DNA of 64,000 nucleotides from Ananas comosus. Taxonomy: Eukaryota; Streptophyta; Magnoliopsida; Poales; Bromeliaceae. This document shows, piece after piece, positions 20,146-30,452 of this stretch. The translations under genes were made by a program, and so were the position numbers. Location: positions 10,914,733-10,978,732 of the forward strand of contig NC_033629.1 in the NCBI RefSeq assembly GCF_001540865.1, written 5' to 3'. The notes beneath the pieces are model-generated. The model was given only the letters and a program-made list of their open reading frames with translations. It searched no databases and had not been told where the DNA came from. Every line of letters starts with the position of its first letter. Positions within the stretch are counted from its first letter, which is position 1.

Positions 20146-22359
20146 TGTGAGATCCCTGGTGTTTGACTGTAGAGGTTTGTCGACAGCTCTGGAGAGTGTC
20201 GGGACAAGCCCGAGTCGCGTTGGCGTCAAATAGACGTAAAACGGACTCCGTCGGACGCGAGAGCAGCCTTCAGCGAAGAAATCTGCGAAATAGCAGATTT
20301 TTCTGCTTGTTGTACCGGTACAGCCATCATGGCGTACCGGTACACTATACTGATGCCGCGTAATCTGCTCTCGGGTTGCTTCCTGTACCGGTACGCAATC
20401 CCGTGTACCGGTACACCAGGGTAGGTGAGAGGGTGTTTTGGTCTTTTCTCTCCCTCGTTTGTATCGATTCCTTCTCTCTCTCTCTATATCAGTTGGTAAC
20501 CGAGCAGAGGAAGAGAGAGAAGGCTTTTGTGCTTTCTTCTTTCTCTCTTTCTCTAAGCTTGGTGGAGGTGGAGCACGGTTGAGCCGGGGATTCGCCGACG
20601 TCGCGCCGCGAGCCGTTCGAGCGAGCGTTTGTTGCCGGGGCATTGCGAAGAGGCCGGGCGAGGGTGCGTCTTCGCCGTCCTGGACATCGCGCCGAGGATT
20701 GTCGCTGTTGAGGTGAGCATTTTGGTCGCAATTGCTCCGAGTACTTCGGGTATCGTTGATTTGAGCTTAAGTGCTGTTTTCGCAGAATCTACCGTCGACT
20801 GTTAGTATTTCGGCTCGTTCTCCGCGTAGGAGCGTCGGATCGCGACGAAACTTGGTTCATTGGATTCTAGACTGCGAGAGGATTCCACGGAGCCCTCACT
20901 TGCAATTTTTGGACGAGGTTAGCTTGGTCGAAACTTGGTCTCTTTCAGCTGCTGTGAACTTAGGCTGATTTGTGATGTTTTGGTCGTTTTAGCTCGGCGA
21001 CCGGTCTAGGTGGTCCCTGAGGAATCCAGCAGCATCGCGGGTGGCCGAGGCTGAGTTCGCTGCCAGGAAATTGCACTTGAGGTGGGTTACATCGGTTTTA
21101 TCTCCTAAGTTCATAATCGTCAACATGTATAGATCTTGAGTTTGATAATTTATTCTAGCTCGAATTCATGGATTATATGATAGAATGCAAATCTGAATTT
21201 GGAGTATGTGGTAATAAATTAAGTAGATTATATATGTTGGACTTGGAAACTGAATTAGGAGAAAACCTGCGATTTGGACCTGTCACCAGTTTTAACTACC
21301 TGATTTAGCTCTAGGAGCCGTTAGAAAATTGTACTGTCGCAGTTTCTTCGAGACGAGTACTCCAGGTAGTTTAGAATGTATTTACACTCGTGCTGGTTCG
21401 CCGAGTGGATTTTTACAGGGTCGTTCAGGTCGTTTCGGACTGTTGGGTGCCGTCAGAGTTGACGGTGGACCCGTATCGCCTTTTTGGCGTCAGATTGTGC
21501 CGAGGGCACGTTACCTGTTGGTTGTTAGACCAGTTTGAGTCGATTACTTGACTTTGGCTAGTTGGAGCCTGATTGAGCTCGACAGAGATACGCTGCATAC
21601 TCGGTTGGGTAGCGCCCACGAGTGCCACTCCGGAGTCAGGCTTGTGCTTTTGCGTTGGTGTCGCTCATGCCAGTTGGACTTGCTCTCCACGGACCAGTTA
21701 GAGTGGATAGAGCCCGATAGTCGCAACGGGGCAGGGACGGGTGTATTCACAGTCCCGGGGACGGGTATGCTTACAGTCCCGATTGGATTGGGTCAGATTT
21801 GACATTTCCTACAGTTGGTTAGTGTAGAGCATGATAGTGTAGTGGATGATAGCGGTAGAGTATGCTTCCTGCTTTCCTTCTATCCTTGCTCCCTTCTGTA
21901 GACTTAGTGGGTGACCGATGTTGTTTTGGGCGGTACCCACTGAGGACTACTTGTTTTTACAGTAGTTCTCACGCCCAGTTGTTACCTATGTTTTTGCAGA
22001 GCCACAGGTTCCGGCTGCTGCACCGTCTGCGGACCAGGATCGAGGCAAGGGCGTCGCGAGTTAGAGCCCTACCCGACGTGCTGAGCTAGAGGTGCCCTAC
22101 TGCAGGTAGATGTTTTGTTTCGAGTTTATGTACATAGTTGACTTAACTCGCCAGTGCGAGTAGCTCTGTATTTTGGATCTGAACTATGTATATGAAACTC
22201 TGTTTTATTTAGCTTCAGTTTTCTCTAGCAGCTCTCTACTACTGTTCGTAGTAGTGTTTGATTTACAGGTACAGCTATCGCTTCGTATACAGGGAAAATT
22301 TCTTTGTATACGGCGGATTTGTCGGCGTGCCCGGGGAACGTGTAATCCGGGGCGTGACA
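20146..22359 (+). mobile_element. LTR A of the Ty3/gypsy complex (2214 bp)
   Basis: It starts TGTGAGATCCC, homologous to the TGTAGTGTTCC start of LTR B, and ends GGGGCGTGACA directly before the primer-binding site. The 3' half, from about 21541, is nearly identical to LTRs B and C. The 5' half is unlike B in most parts but shares a leader-like block with C (20580-20710). Four perfect GTACCGGTAC palindromes lie near the start. Confidence 0.85.
20312..20414. promoter_or_regulatory. Four GTACCGGTAC palindromes in U3 of LTR A
   Basis: Perfect copies lie at 20312-20321, 20334-20343, 20385-20394 and 20405-20414. Surrounding bases (TGTACCGGTACA) extend some of the palindromes. The position upstream of the presumed transcription start suits an enhancer or silencing target. 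Function is inference. Confidence 0.6.
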
Positions 22360-22367
22360 GATTAAGT

Positions 22368-22379
22368 TGGTATCAGAGC
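22368..22379 (+). other. Primer-binding site, tRNA-iMet
   Basis: TGGTATCAGAGC, complementary to the 3' end of plant initiator methionine tRNA, lies 8 bases after the end of LTR A. This is the standard minus-strand primer site of this class. Confidence 0.9.
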
Positions 22380-22657
22380 TTTGCTGTAGGTCGTTGGGAC
22401 CTAGGAAACCTAAGTTTGGCAAACCTTAGGGAAGCAAGACGTGAGAGGCGTAATTTTATTGCGAAAGTCAATGATTATTTGTTTTAACTCCTCTTAGAGT
22501 AGAGTGAGTGACTGAAGGAGTTTCTGTTTTGGCCTGAGAAATTATGTTGGCTGCAGACGACATAATTTTGGAGGAAAACAGGGACCGCCTTCTAGACTTT
22601 CGTTGATTGGGTCGAGAGTGTTGCGTTGTATCTGACCCCGATTTGTTCCTTTCAGCT

Positions 22658-25600
22658 ATGTATCGTCGCCGAGGTCGACCGTCGTTGCGGGAGCGTGCCC
22701 AGTTGGCGCGGGATCATGCTGGACCTTCTGAGAGATCTGAGCAGATGGAGCAGAGTACTCGGCAGGAGCAGGGTGACAGACTGGGGGCGAGTGTACCCCC
22801 TGTTGTGGAGCCGAGTGCGCGACCAGAGACTAGCGCACCCCCTGATCTGAGTGCACAGTTAGCTGCCCTGACCGAGGTGACGAGACAGCAGGGGGAGCTA
22901 TTGCAGAGGTTGTGTGAGAGGATAGCTCAGCCACCGAGTTCTGTACCGAGGGCACCAGAGTCGCCAGTTCCACCCCCGACTACTCCAGTGACAGCACCAG
23001 CTGCAGCAGTTCCTCCATCGGCAGCAGTTCCAGTAGCGCCAGTTGCGCCTGCTAGGGGGCCAGTACCGTTGACTGAGGCCGAGCAGGAGCGGTGGACGGA
23101 GAGGTTAGCTCGTTTTCGCCGATTTGATCCACCGATCTTCGATGGCAGAGGCACTGAGGCCTGGATTGTTGAGGGATGGGTCAGTGCGATGGAGAAGTTA
23201 TTCGAGGATCTGTTCGTTCCAGAGGGGGAGCAGGTACCCCTGGGAGTACACTGTCTAGCAGGTGATGCTCATGACTGGTGGCGGAGGACGAGGCGAGACC
23301 AGGGGCTAGTGGCGGCGCAGCTGAGTTGGGACGAGTTCTGTGGAATGCTGTTTGGGATGTTCTTTCCCAACAGTGTGAAGCAGAAGCTCGAGGAGGATTT
23401 GAGGAGGCTTCAGCAGGGAGATCGCCCAGTGCAGGAGTACGTTCGGGAGTTTACTCGACTCCTGAACTGTGTACCATTTGTGGCCAGAGACGAGGCGCAC
23501 CGAGTATACATGTTCGAGCAGGGGCTGAGACCGGACATCTTCAGGTTAGTGCGGGCGCAGAGGTCGAGGACCCTGGATGCGTCCATAGAGCAGGCCCTAT
23601 GGGTGGAGAGAGGTGAGGTGTCGCTGCAGGAGAGGACTCAGGCCGTGGGGCAGGGTCAGGACAGGAAGCGCCCCTTTCCAGATGACGGAGGGCAGTCGAG
23701 CAGCAGACGTCCGCCGAGACCTCCACGATCACGTTCTCAGGGTCGTGGGTCTTCGGGGCGTCAGCGTTCCAGGGGATCCCGTCAGCAGGGGCAGACTCAG
23801 AGGACGCCACAGTGTGTGATCTGCGGGGGACCACACTGGCCTCGGCAGTGCGAGCAGAGAGAGGGCAGGTGCTACGGATGTGGTCAGCCGGGACACATGA
23901 GGGCAGCTTGTCCCCGAGCAGCATCTCCAGCACCGTCATCAGCTTCGGCACCACCAGCACCACAGCAGTCTTACGGAGCAGCACCGAGCTACCGCCAGGA
24001 GGACAGATCGTCTGTGCCGCGGTCGAGTGAGCGGCGACAGCAGGCTCCGAGTGGCAGGGTCTATGCAGCTCAGGTGGAGGACTCTTCAGCAGCCGACCGA
24101 GTGGTGGCAGGTATCACTTTGATTTCTGGCATTAGAGTTCGCACTCTTTTTGATACCGGTGCATCGCATTCCTTTGTTAGCCGAGCATTTGCATTGTTGC
24201 ATGGTCTAGAGTTAGGAGCGTTGTCTCAGGCACGAGAGGTGCAGATCCCCGACCATGTCTTGCAGGTTACAGAGTGTTGTTGGTCCTGTCCGGTGCAGTT
24301 AGACTCTTGGATCATGCCCGCAGACCTGTTGGTGTTAGGGCAGCTGCAGGACTTCGACGTAGTGCTCGGTATGGATTGGCTGGCGCGGTACTATGCTACG
24401 ATCGACTGTGGAGCGAGGACGGTGACGTTCCGCGAGCCAGGCCAGGAGGAGTTTACTTTCAGAGGCTGCAGGAGCACGCTGTTTGCCACCTGGATATCTT
24501 CGGCGAGGGCTCGACAGATGCTGAGCAGTGGGTGTATCGCTTTCCTAGCGACAGTTGTGGAGGTACCTACGGCGGCGCCGAGACTCGAGGACATCCCAGT
24601 AGTCCGCGAGTTTTCGGATGTGTTTCCCCCTGAGTTGACGACATTGCCGCCGGAGAGGGAGATTGAGTTTGTGATTGATGTAGTTCCTGGAACTGCACCA
24701 ATCTCAAAGGTACCTTACAGGATGGCACCGGCAGAGCTGAGAGAGCTAAAGGCGCAACTTCAGGATCTGATGGATAGAGGGTTTGTGAGACCCAGTGTGT
24801 CGCCTTGGGGAGCGCCGGTGTTATTTGTAAAGAAGAAGGATGGTTCGCTCAGGTTATGTGTGGATTACCGGGAGCTGAATAAAGTGACCATCAAGAACAA
24901 GTATCCTCTGCCGCGCATTGATGATCTATTCGATCAGCTGCAAGGATCTTGTGTCTTTTCGAAGATTGATCTCCAGTCAGGTTACCACCAGCTGAGGGTG
25001 AGGGCCGAGGATGTTCCCAAGACGGCTTTTCGGACTCGGTACGGGCATTATGAGTTCACGGTGATGCCTTTTGGATTGACGAATGCCCCTGCCGCATTCA
25101 TGGATTTGATGAACAGAGTGTTCAAGCCGTTCTTGGATAGGTTTGTGGTAGTCTTCATCGACGATATCCTGATTTACTCCCGGAGTGATGCTGAGCATGA
25201 GGAGCACTTGAGGATTGTGCTACAGCTTCTGCGCGAGAAGAAGTTGTATGCCAAGTTAAAGAAGTGCGAGTTCTGGCTACGGGAGGTTGCTTTCTTGGGC
25301 CACGTGATTTCAGCTGAGGGCGTAGCAGTGGACCCGAAGAAGATTGAGGCGATTCGAGATTGGCCTAGACCGACGACGGTTACTGAGGTGCGGAGTTTCC
25401 TTGGACTGGCAGGATATTACCGTCGGTTTGTGGAAGGCTTTGCGAAGCTTTCCACACCCCTCACGCGCTTGACGCGGAAGGGGATTCGTTTTGTCTGGAG
25501 CGACGACTGTCAGAGGAGCTTTGACGAGTTGAGATTGAGGTTGATGTCGGCTCCTATCCTTGCCCTTCCTGTTATGGGCGAAGGATTTGTGATCTACAGT

Positions 25601-27499
25601 GATGCATCGCACAGTGGACTTGGTTGCGTGCTGATGCAGCATGGTAGGGTGATTGCTTATGCTTCACGGCAGTTAAAGGATTATGAGAAGAATTACCCTA
25701 CGCATGACTTGGAGCTTGCCGCGGTGGTTTTTGCTTTGAAGCTCTGGCGGCATTACTTGTACGGCGAGCACTGCGAGATTTTTACTGATCATAAAAGTCT
25801 CAAGTATCTGTTCACCCAAAAGGAGTTGAATTTGAGACAGCGCCGGTGGTTGGAGTTGCTGAAGGATTATGACATCAGTATCCAGTATCATCCCGGCAAG
25901 GCGAATGTGGTGGCAGATGCGTTGAGCAGGAAGGCAGTGCAGAGCTTGAGTATGTTGATCACTCGGCAGAGACCGTTACTCGAGGAGCTGAGACGGCTGG
26001 GACTCGAGGTAGTGTCCCCTGGATTTACTGCGAGATTGATGTCTATGATCTTGCAGCCCACTCTGTTAGATAGGATTCGAGAGAAACAGAGTGGGGATCC
26101 ACACTTGTCGAGGATTCGAGAGCAGCTTGAGAGGGGACAGGCCGAGGGCTTTGTTGTGGACAGTTCGGGAGTACTGCGGTACAGGGACCGACTGTGTGTA
26201 CCTATGGATTCAGAGATCCGAGAGGACATCTTGAGAGAGGCTCACTGTTCACCTTATACGGTTCACCCCGGTGGAACCAAAATGTATAAGGATTTAAAGG
26301 CTCAGTTTTGGTGGAATGGAATGAAGAGGGACATTGGTAGATTTGTGGCTCAGTGTCTGACTTGTCAACAGGTAAAGGCCGAGCATCAGGTACCTGCTGG
26401 CAAGCTTCAGAGTCTACCAGTGCCCGAGTGGAAATGGGAGCAGATCACGATGGACTTTGTCGTCGGATTGCCGAGAGCACAGGGTGGTTTTGATGCGATT
26501 TGGGTGATAGTGGACAGACTGACCAAGTCTGCTCACTTCTTACCAGTGCAGACCACTTGGTCCAGAGAGAGACTCGCTCAGTTGTACTTGGATGAGATAG
26601 TGAGGTTGCATGGCGTGCCCACTTCGATAGTATCCGACCGGGACCCGAGGTTCGTATCGCACTTCTGGAGGAGTCTTCAGACGGCCTTGGGCACTCAGTT
26701 GCAGTTCAGCACAGCATTTCACCCACAGACAGATGGTCAGTCAGAGCGGACCATTCAGACTCTAGAGGACATGCTGAGGGCATGTGTCTTGGACTTTGGA
26801 GGAGGGTGGTATCGGCATTTGAGACTGGTTGAGTTTGCGTACAACAACAGCTATCAAGCGAGCATCCAGATGGCTCCGTTTGAGGCGTTGTATGGACGCA
26901 GATGTCGATCCCCTTTGTTTTGGAGTGATGTGGGTGAGAGGAGGACGCTTGGGCCTGAGATTCTGATTGAGGCTGAGGAAAAGGTAAAAGAGGCGCGACG
27001 GCACATATTAGCAGCCCAGAGTCGACAGAGGAGCTATGCTGATACCCGGAGACGAGACTTGGAGTTCCAGGTGGGAGATCATGTTTTTCTTAAAGTCTCG
27101 CCGTCCAGAGGGATTCGCCGATTTGGTGTACGTGGAAAGCTCAGTCCACGTTTTGTAGGCCCTTTCGAGGTATTGGAGCGAGTCGGGCCAGTTGCTTACA
27201 GGATTGCTCTACCACCACGGCTAGCCGGCATTCATGATGTGTTCCACGTCTCGGCTTTGAGGAAATATGTGTTCGACCCCTCCCACGTGATCGACTTCAC
27301 TCCGCTTGAGATTGGCGAGGACCTGAGCTACGAGGAGCGACCGGTGCGGATTCTGGCTCGTGAGTCGAGGGAATTGCGCAACCGGGTCATACCCTTTGTA
27401 AAGGTGCAGTGGAGTAATCACGAGGAGCGGGAGGCGACTTGGGAGCCGGAGGCGATGATGAAGGAGTCCTACCCCTACCTGTTTGAGGCCCTGGATTGA
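22658..27499 (+). CDS. Ty3/gypsy chromovirus Gag-Pol polyprotein (internal region 1)
   Basis: This is a single uninterrupted ORF of 1613 codons counted from the ATG at 22658 ([16 protein letters not shown]). Order: proline/alanine-rich N-terminus; retrotransposon gag about 170-300 ([10 protein letters not shown]); CCHC knuckle near 404 ([14 protein letters not shown]); aspartic protease near 497 (FDTGAS); reverse transcriptase about 700-890 with FIDDIL near 832; RNase H near 978; integrase zinc region about 1190-1235; integrase core with Asp near 1265 and 1325 and Glu near 1363; a chromodomain-like end about 1545-1613 ([15 protein letters not shown]). The order and end fit the Tekay/Del chromovirus group. 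No stop or frameshift is visible, so the copy is young or recently active. The 3' third differs clearly from internal region 2 while the 5' two thirds are nearly identical. Confidence 0.95.
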   Translation: MYRRRGRPSLRERAQLARDHAGPSERSEQMEQSTRQEQGDRLGASVPPVVEPSARPETSAPPDLSAQLAALTEVTRQQGELLQRLCERIAQPPSSVPRAPESPVPPPTTPVTAPAAAVPPSAAVPVAPVAPARGPVPLTEAEQERWTERLARFRRFDPPIFDGRGTEAWIVEGWVSAMEKLFEDLFVPEGEQVPLGVHCLAGDAHDWWRRTRRDQGLVAAQLSWDEFCGMLFGMFFPNSVKQKLEEDLRRLQQGDRPVQEYVREFTRLLNCVPFVARDEAHRVYMFEQGLRPDIFRLVRAQRSRTLDASIEQALWVERGEVSLQERTQAVGQGQDRKRPFPDDGGQSSSRRPPRPPRSRSQGRGSSGRQRSRGSRQQGQTQRTPQCVICGGPHWPRQCEQREGRCYGCGQPGHMRAACPRAASPAPSSASAPPAPQQSYGAAPSYRQEDRSSVPRSSERRQQAPSGRVYAAQVEDSSAADRVVAGITLISGIRVRTLFDTGASHSFVSRAFALLHGLELGALSQAREVQIPDHVLQVTECCWSCPVQLDSWIMPADLLVLGQLQDFDVVLGMDWLARYYATIDCGARTVTFREPGQEEFTFRGCRSTLFATWISSARARQMLSSGCIAFLATVVEVPTAAPRLEDIPVVREFSDVFPPELTTLPPEREIEFVIDVVPGTAPISKVPYRMAPAELRELKAQLQDLMDRGFVRPSVSPWGAPVLFVKKKDGSLRLCVDYRELNKVTIKNKYPLPRIDDLFDQLQGSCVFSKIDLQSGYHQLRVRAEDVPKTAFRTRYGHYEFTVMPFGLTNAPAAFMDLMNRVFKPFLDRFVVVFIDDILIYSRSDAEHEEHLRIVLQLLREKKLYAKLKKCEFWLREVAFLGHVISAEGVAVDPKKIEAIRDWPRPTTVTEVRSFLGLAGYYRRFVEGFAKLSTPLTRLTRKGIRFVWSDDCQRSFDELRLRLMSAPILALPVMGEGFVIYSDASHSGLGCVLMQHGRVIAYASRQLKDYEKNYPTHDLELAAVVFALKLWRHYLYGEHCEIFTDHKSLKYLFTQKELNLRQRRWLELLKDYDISIQYHPGKANVVADALSRKAVQSLSMLITRQRPLLEELRRLGLEVVSPGFTARLMSMILQPTLLDRIREKQSGDPHLSRIREQLERGQAEGFVVDSSGVLRYRDRLCVPMDSEIREDILREAHCSPYTVHPGGTKMYKDLKAQFWWNGMKRDIGRFVAQCLTCQQVKAEHQVPAGKLQSLPVPEWKWEQITMDFVVGLPRAQGGFDAIWVIVDRLTKSAHFLPVQTTWSRERLAQLYLDEIVRLHGVPTSIVSDRDPRFVSHFWRSLQTALGTQLQFSTAFHPQTDGQSERTIQTLEDMLRACVLDFGGGWYRHLRLVEFAYNNSYQASIQMAPFEALYGRRCRSPLFWSDVGERRTLGPEILIEAEEKVKEARRHILAAQSRQRSYADTRRRDLEFQVGDHVFLKVSPSRGIRRFGVRGKLSPRFVGPFEVLERVGPVAYRIALPPRLAGIHDVFHVSALRKYVFDPSHVIDFTPLEIGEDLSYEERPVRILARESRELRNRVIPFVKVQWSNHEEREATWEPEAMMKESYPYLFEALD

Positions 27500-27532
27500 G
27501 GTATGTGTACAGTTTCGCGGACGAAACTTTTT

Positions 27533-27546
27533 GTAGTGGGGGAGGA
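27533..27546 (+). other. Polypurine tract of internal region 1
   Basis: GTAGTGGGGGAGGA directly precedes the TGTAGTG start of LTR B. It is identical in internal region 2. Confidence 0.85.
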
Positions 27547-30153
27547 TGTAGTGTTCCTGAGCTTTGGATAGGATTGGCTTCAGTATTATAGACTGGTCGA
27601 CATCTCTGGAGAGTGTCGGACTGAGTCGGAGTCAATTCTGCACGAATTGGATGCAGAATTGGACTCGGCGCACTCAAATAAGCAAAACTGGAGTTTTGCC
27701 AGATTCGGGCGCCCAGAACATTGTTAGGGTCGCCCAGAAACGAGTGTTGAATTTAACTGAAACTGGAAGCCAATTCGGATCCCATGTTCCGGGCGCCCAG
27801 AAGTGGGTCCGGAAATTTCACCTCGTGAATATCGCTTGCTTCGACGCGTGGCAGGGCGGTAGGTGAGTTCCGCCGGTGCCGTTTACGGGCGCAGCACACC
27901 GCGGGCGGAGAGTCCGAGGGGCCCATTTTGTGCAGGCCGGATGTTCTGGTCGCCCAGAACATGGTTCCGGGCGCCCAGAAACGCCCGTTTCTGCAGGGGC
28001 ACTGGATTGCGGCTATTTTTCCTGGGGCTTATCTGATCTATCCAGCAGCCTATAAATAGCTGAGAAGCGCCCCCTTTGAGCTCTTTTACCTGTTCTTCAC
28101 AGAGGACTTAGATTTTACTCCCAAATCCCTCAAATCTTTCCAATTTGCATCAAGATCCACCTCTCCAAGAATTGCAAGGTGCTGATTTTGCAGTTCTTCA
28201 GCGACGACCTCCAGTGTTTTGGCTCGTGCGTGACGTAGGAAGGTCGGATTTCAACGAAACTTGGTTTGCTGGATTCTTGACTTCCAGAGGAATCCACGAA
28301 GCCCTAATTTGCAGAATTTGGTGAAGGTTAGCTCAGTCGAACTCAGGTTTTCCTCTGCTGTTGTTGCTTTGGACAGAATTTGCCAATTTTTGATGTTTTC
28401 TTGGGGTGAACTTGGGAAGCAGGGGCTTTGTGGAGTTGAGTTATTTTCCCTATCACCCAGTACTGGAATTGGGACCCTCTCCACCTGATTTGGAGTTCGT
28501 TTGGTGAGTTTTGACATTGGAATTGAGATATTTAAGCTTAAATGCTGTTTTGCTGAAATTCATCGTCGACTGTTAGTATTTCAGCTCGTACTCGACGTAG
28601 GAGCATCGGATTTCGTCGAGACTTGATTCGTTGGTTTCGGGACTGCGAGAAGAATCCACGAAGTCCTTACTTGTGGATTTTGGTGAAGGTTAGCTTGGTC
28701 GAAACCCTTCTCTTCTCTGCTGCTGTGTACTTGGACTGAATTGTGGATTTTGATGATTTTTATTGGATTTTTGGGTGCATTGTAAATCCAGATCTTAAGG
28801 GGCTTTGTTGCTGGTTTGAAGAGGTTTCCAGCAGTGTTGCTTGAGGATCCGAGACCCTATTGCTGCCAGGAATTGCATTAGAGGTGGGTGTTTCATCGGT
28901 TTCGCTCCTAAGTGCATGTTAGTCAACGTGTATAGTTCGAGTGTTGTAAATCATGCTTTAATTCATCGATTAGCATTTTGAATGTAATATGAATGTAGAA
29001 GCATGCTGAAATGAATATTTAAATTATACATGTTGGACTTGAAATTTGACTTAGGAGAAAACCTGCGTTTTGACCCGTCATATGCTTAAACTACCAGATT
29101 TAGCTCTAGGAGCCGTGTTCGATTGTATCGTTGCCGAGTCAGTGCAATGGATACCTTGGGTAGTTTAGAATGTATTTACACTCGTGCTGGTTCGCCGAGT
29201 GAATTTTTGCAGGGTCGTTCAGGCCGTTTCGGACTGTTGGGTGCCGTCAGAGTTGACGGTGGACCGTATCGCCTTTTTGGCGTCAGATTGTGCCGAGGGC
29301 ACGTTACCTGTTGGTTGTTAGACCAGTTTAAGTCGATTACTTGACTTTGGCTAGTTGGAGCCTGATTGAGCTCGACAGAGATACGCTGCATACTCGGTTG
29401 GGTAGCGCCCACGAGTGCCACTCCGGAGTCAGGCTTGTGCTTTTGCGTTGGTGTCGCTCATGCCAGTTGGACTTGCTCTCCACGGACCAGTTAGTGTGGA
29501 TAGAGCCCGATAGTCGCAACGGGGCAGGGACGGGTGTGTTCACAGTCCCAGGGACGGGTATGTCTACAGTCCCGATTGGATTGGGTCAGATTTGACATTT
29601 CCTACAGTTGGTTAGTGTAGAGCATGATAGTATAGTGATTTGTAGCGGTTGAGTTTGTTTCCTGCTTTTCCTACTATTCTTGCTCCCTCCTGTAGACTTA
29701 GTGGGTGGACCGATGTTGTTTTGGGCGGTACCCACTGAGGACTACTTGTTTTTATAGTAGTTCTCACGCCCAGTTGTTACCCCCGTTTTGCAGAGCCACA
29801 GGTTTCGGCTGCTGCGCCTTCCGCGGATCAGGATCGAGGTAAGGGCGTCGCGAGTTAGAGCCCTACCCGACGTGCTGAGCTAGAGGTGCCCCTACTGCAG
29901 GTAGATGTTTTGTTTCGAGTTTATGTACATAGTGGACTTAACTCGCCAGTGCGAGTAGCTTTGTATTTTGGATTTGGACTATGTATATGAAACTCAGTTT
30001 GTTTAGCTTCTGTTTTCTCTAGCAGCTCTCTACTACTGTTCGTAGTAGTGTTTGATTTACAGGTACAGCTATCGCTTCGTATACAGGGAAAATTCCTTTG
30101 TATACGGCGGATTTGTCGGCGTGCCCGGGGAAAGTGTAATCCGGGGCGTGACA
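27547..30153 (+). mobile_element. LTR B, shared middle LTR of the complex (2607 bp)
   Basis: It starts TGTAGTGTTCC after the polypurine tract of region 1 and ends GGGGCGTGACA before the primer site of region 2, so it serves as 3' LTR of one unit and 5' LTR of the next. Its U3 contains five GGGCGCCC/GGTCGCCC-CAGAA motifs instead of the palindromes of LTR A. A block of about 200 bases is present twice in it, near 28215 and 28577, which explains its greater length. Confidence 0.85.
27705..27980. promoter_or_regulatory. Five GGGCGCCCAGAA-type motifs in U3 of LTR B
   Basis: Copies begin near 27707, 27727 (GGGTCGCCCAGAA), 27790, 27948 (GGTCGCCCAGAA) and 27968. Three contain the palindrome GGGCGCCC; two have GGTCGCCC. 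They occupy the same U3 zone as the GTACCGGTAC cluster of LTR A. Function is unknown. Confidence 0.6.
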
Positions 30154-30161
30154 GATTAAGT

Positions 30162-30173
30162 TGGTATCAGAGC
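30162..30173 (+). other. Primer-binding site, tRNA-iMet (region 2)
   Basis: TGGTATCAGAGC lies 8 bases after the end of LTR B, as in region 1. Confidence 0.9.
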
Positions 30174-30452
30174 TTTGCTGTAGGTCGTGGGGACCTAGGA
30201 AACCTAAGTTTGGCAAACCTTAGGGAAGCAAGACGTGAGAGGCGTAATTTTATTGCGAAAGTCAATGATTATTTGTTCTAACTCCTCTTAGAGCAGAGTG
30301 AGTGACTGAAGGAGTTTCTGTTTCGGCCTGAGAAATTATGTTGGCTGCAGACGACATAATTTTGGAGGGAAACAGGGACCGCCTTCTAGACTTTCGTTTG
30401 ATTGGGTCGAGAGTGTTTTGTTGTATCTGACCCCGAATTGTTCCTTTCAGCT

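Noticed and set aside
20128..20731. Frames of 80-171 codons in LTR A
   Set aside because: They cross the LTR boundary or sit in U3/leader sequence and have no homologous frame in LTRs B or C.
22368..22379. tRNA-like sequence near the LTR
   Set aside because: It is the 12-base primer-binding site only; no cloverleaf follows. No complete tRNA or rRNA gene was found in the window.
23541..23984. 147-codon minus-strand frame inside gag (and its twin at 31336-31779)
   Set aside because: It is an antisense shadow of the conserved gag frame, preserved only because the two copies are identical.
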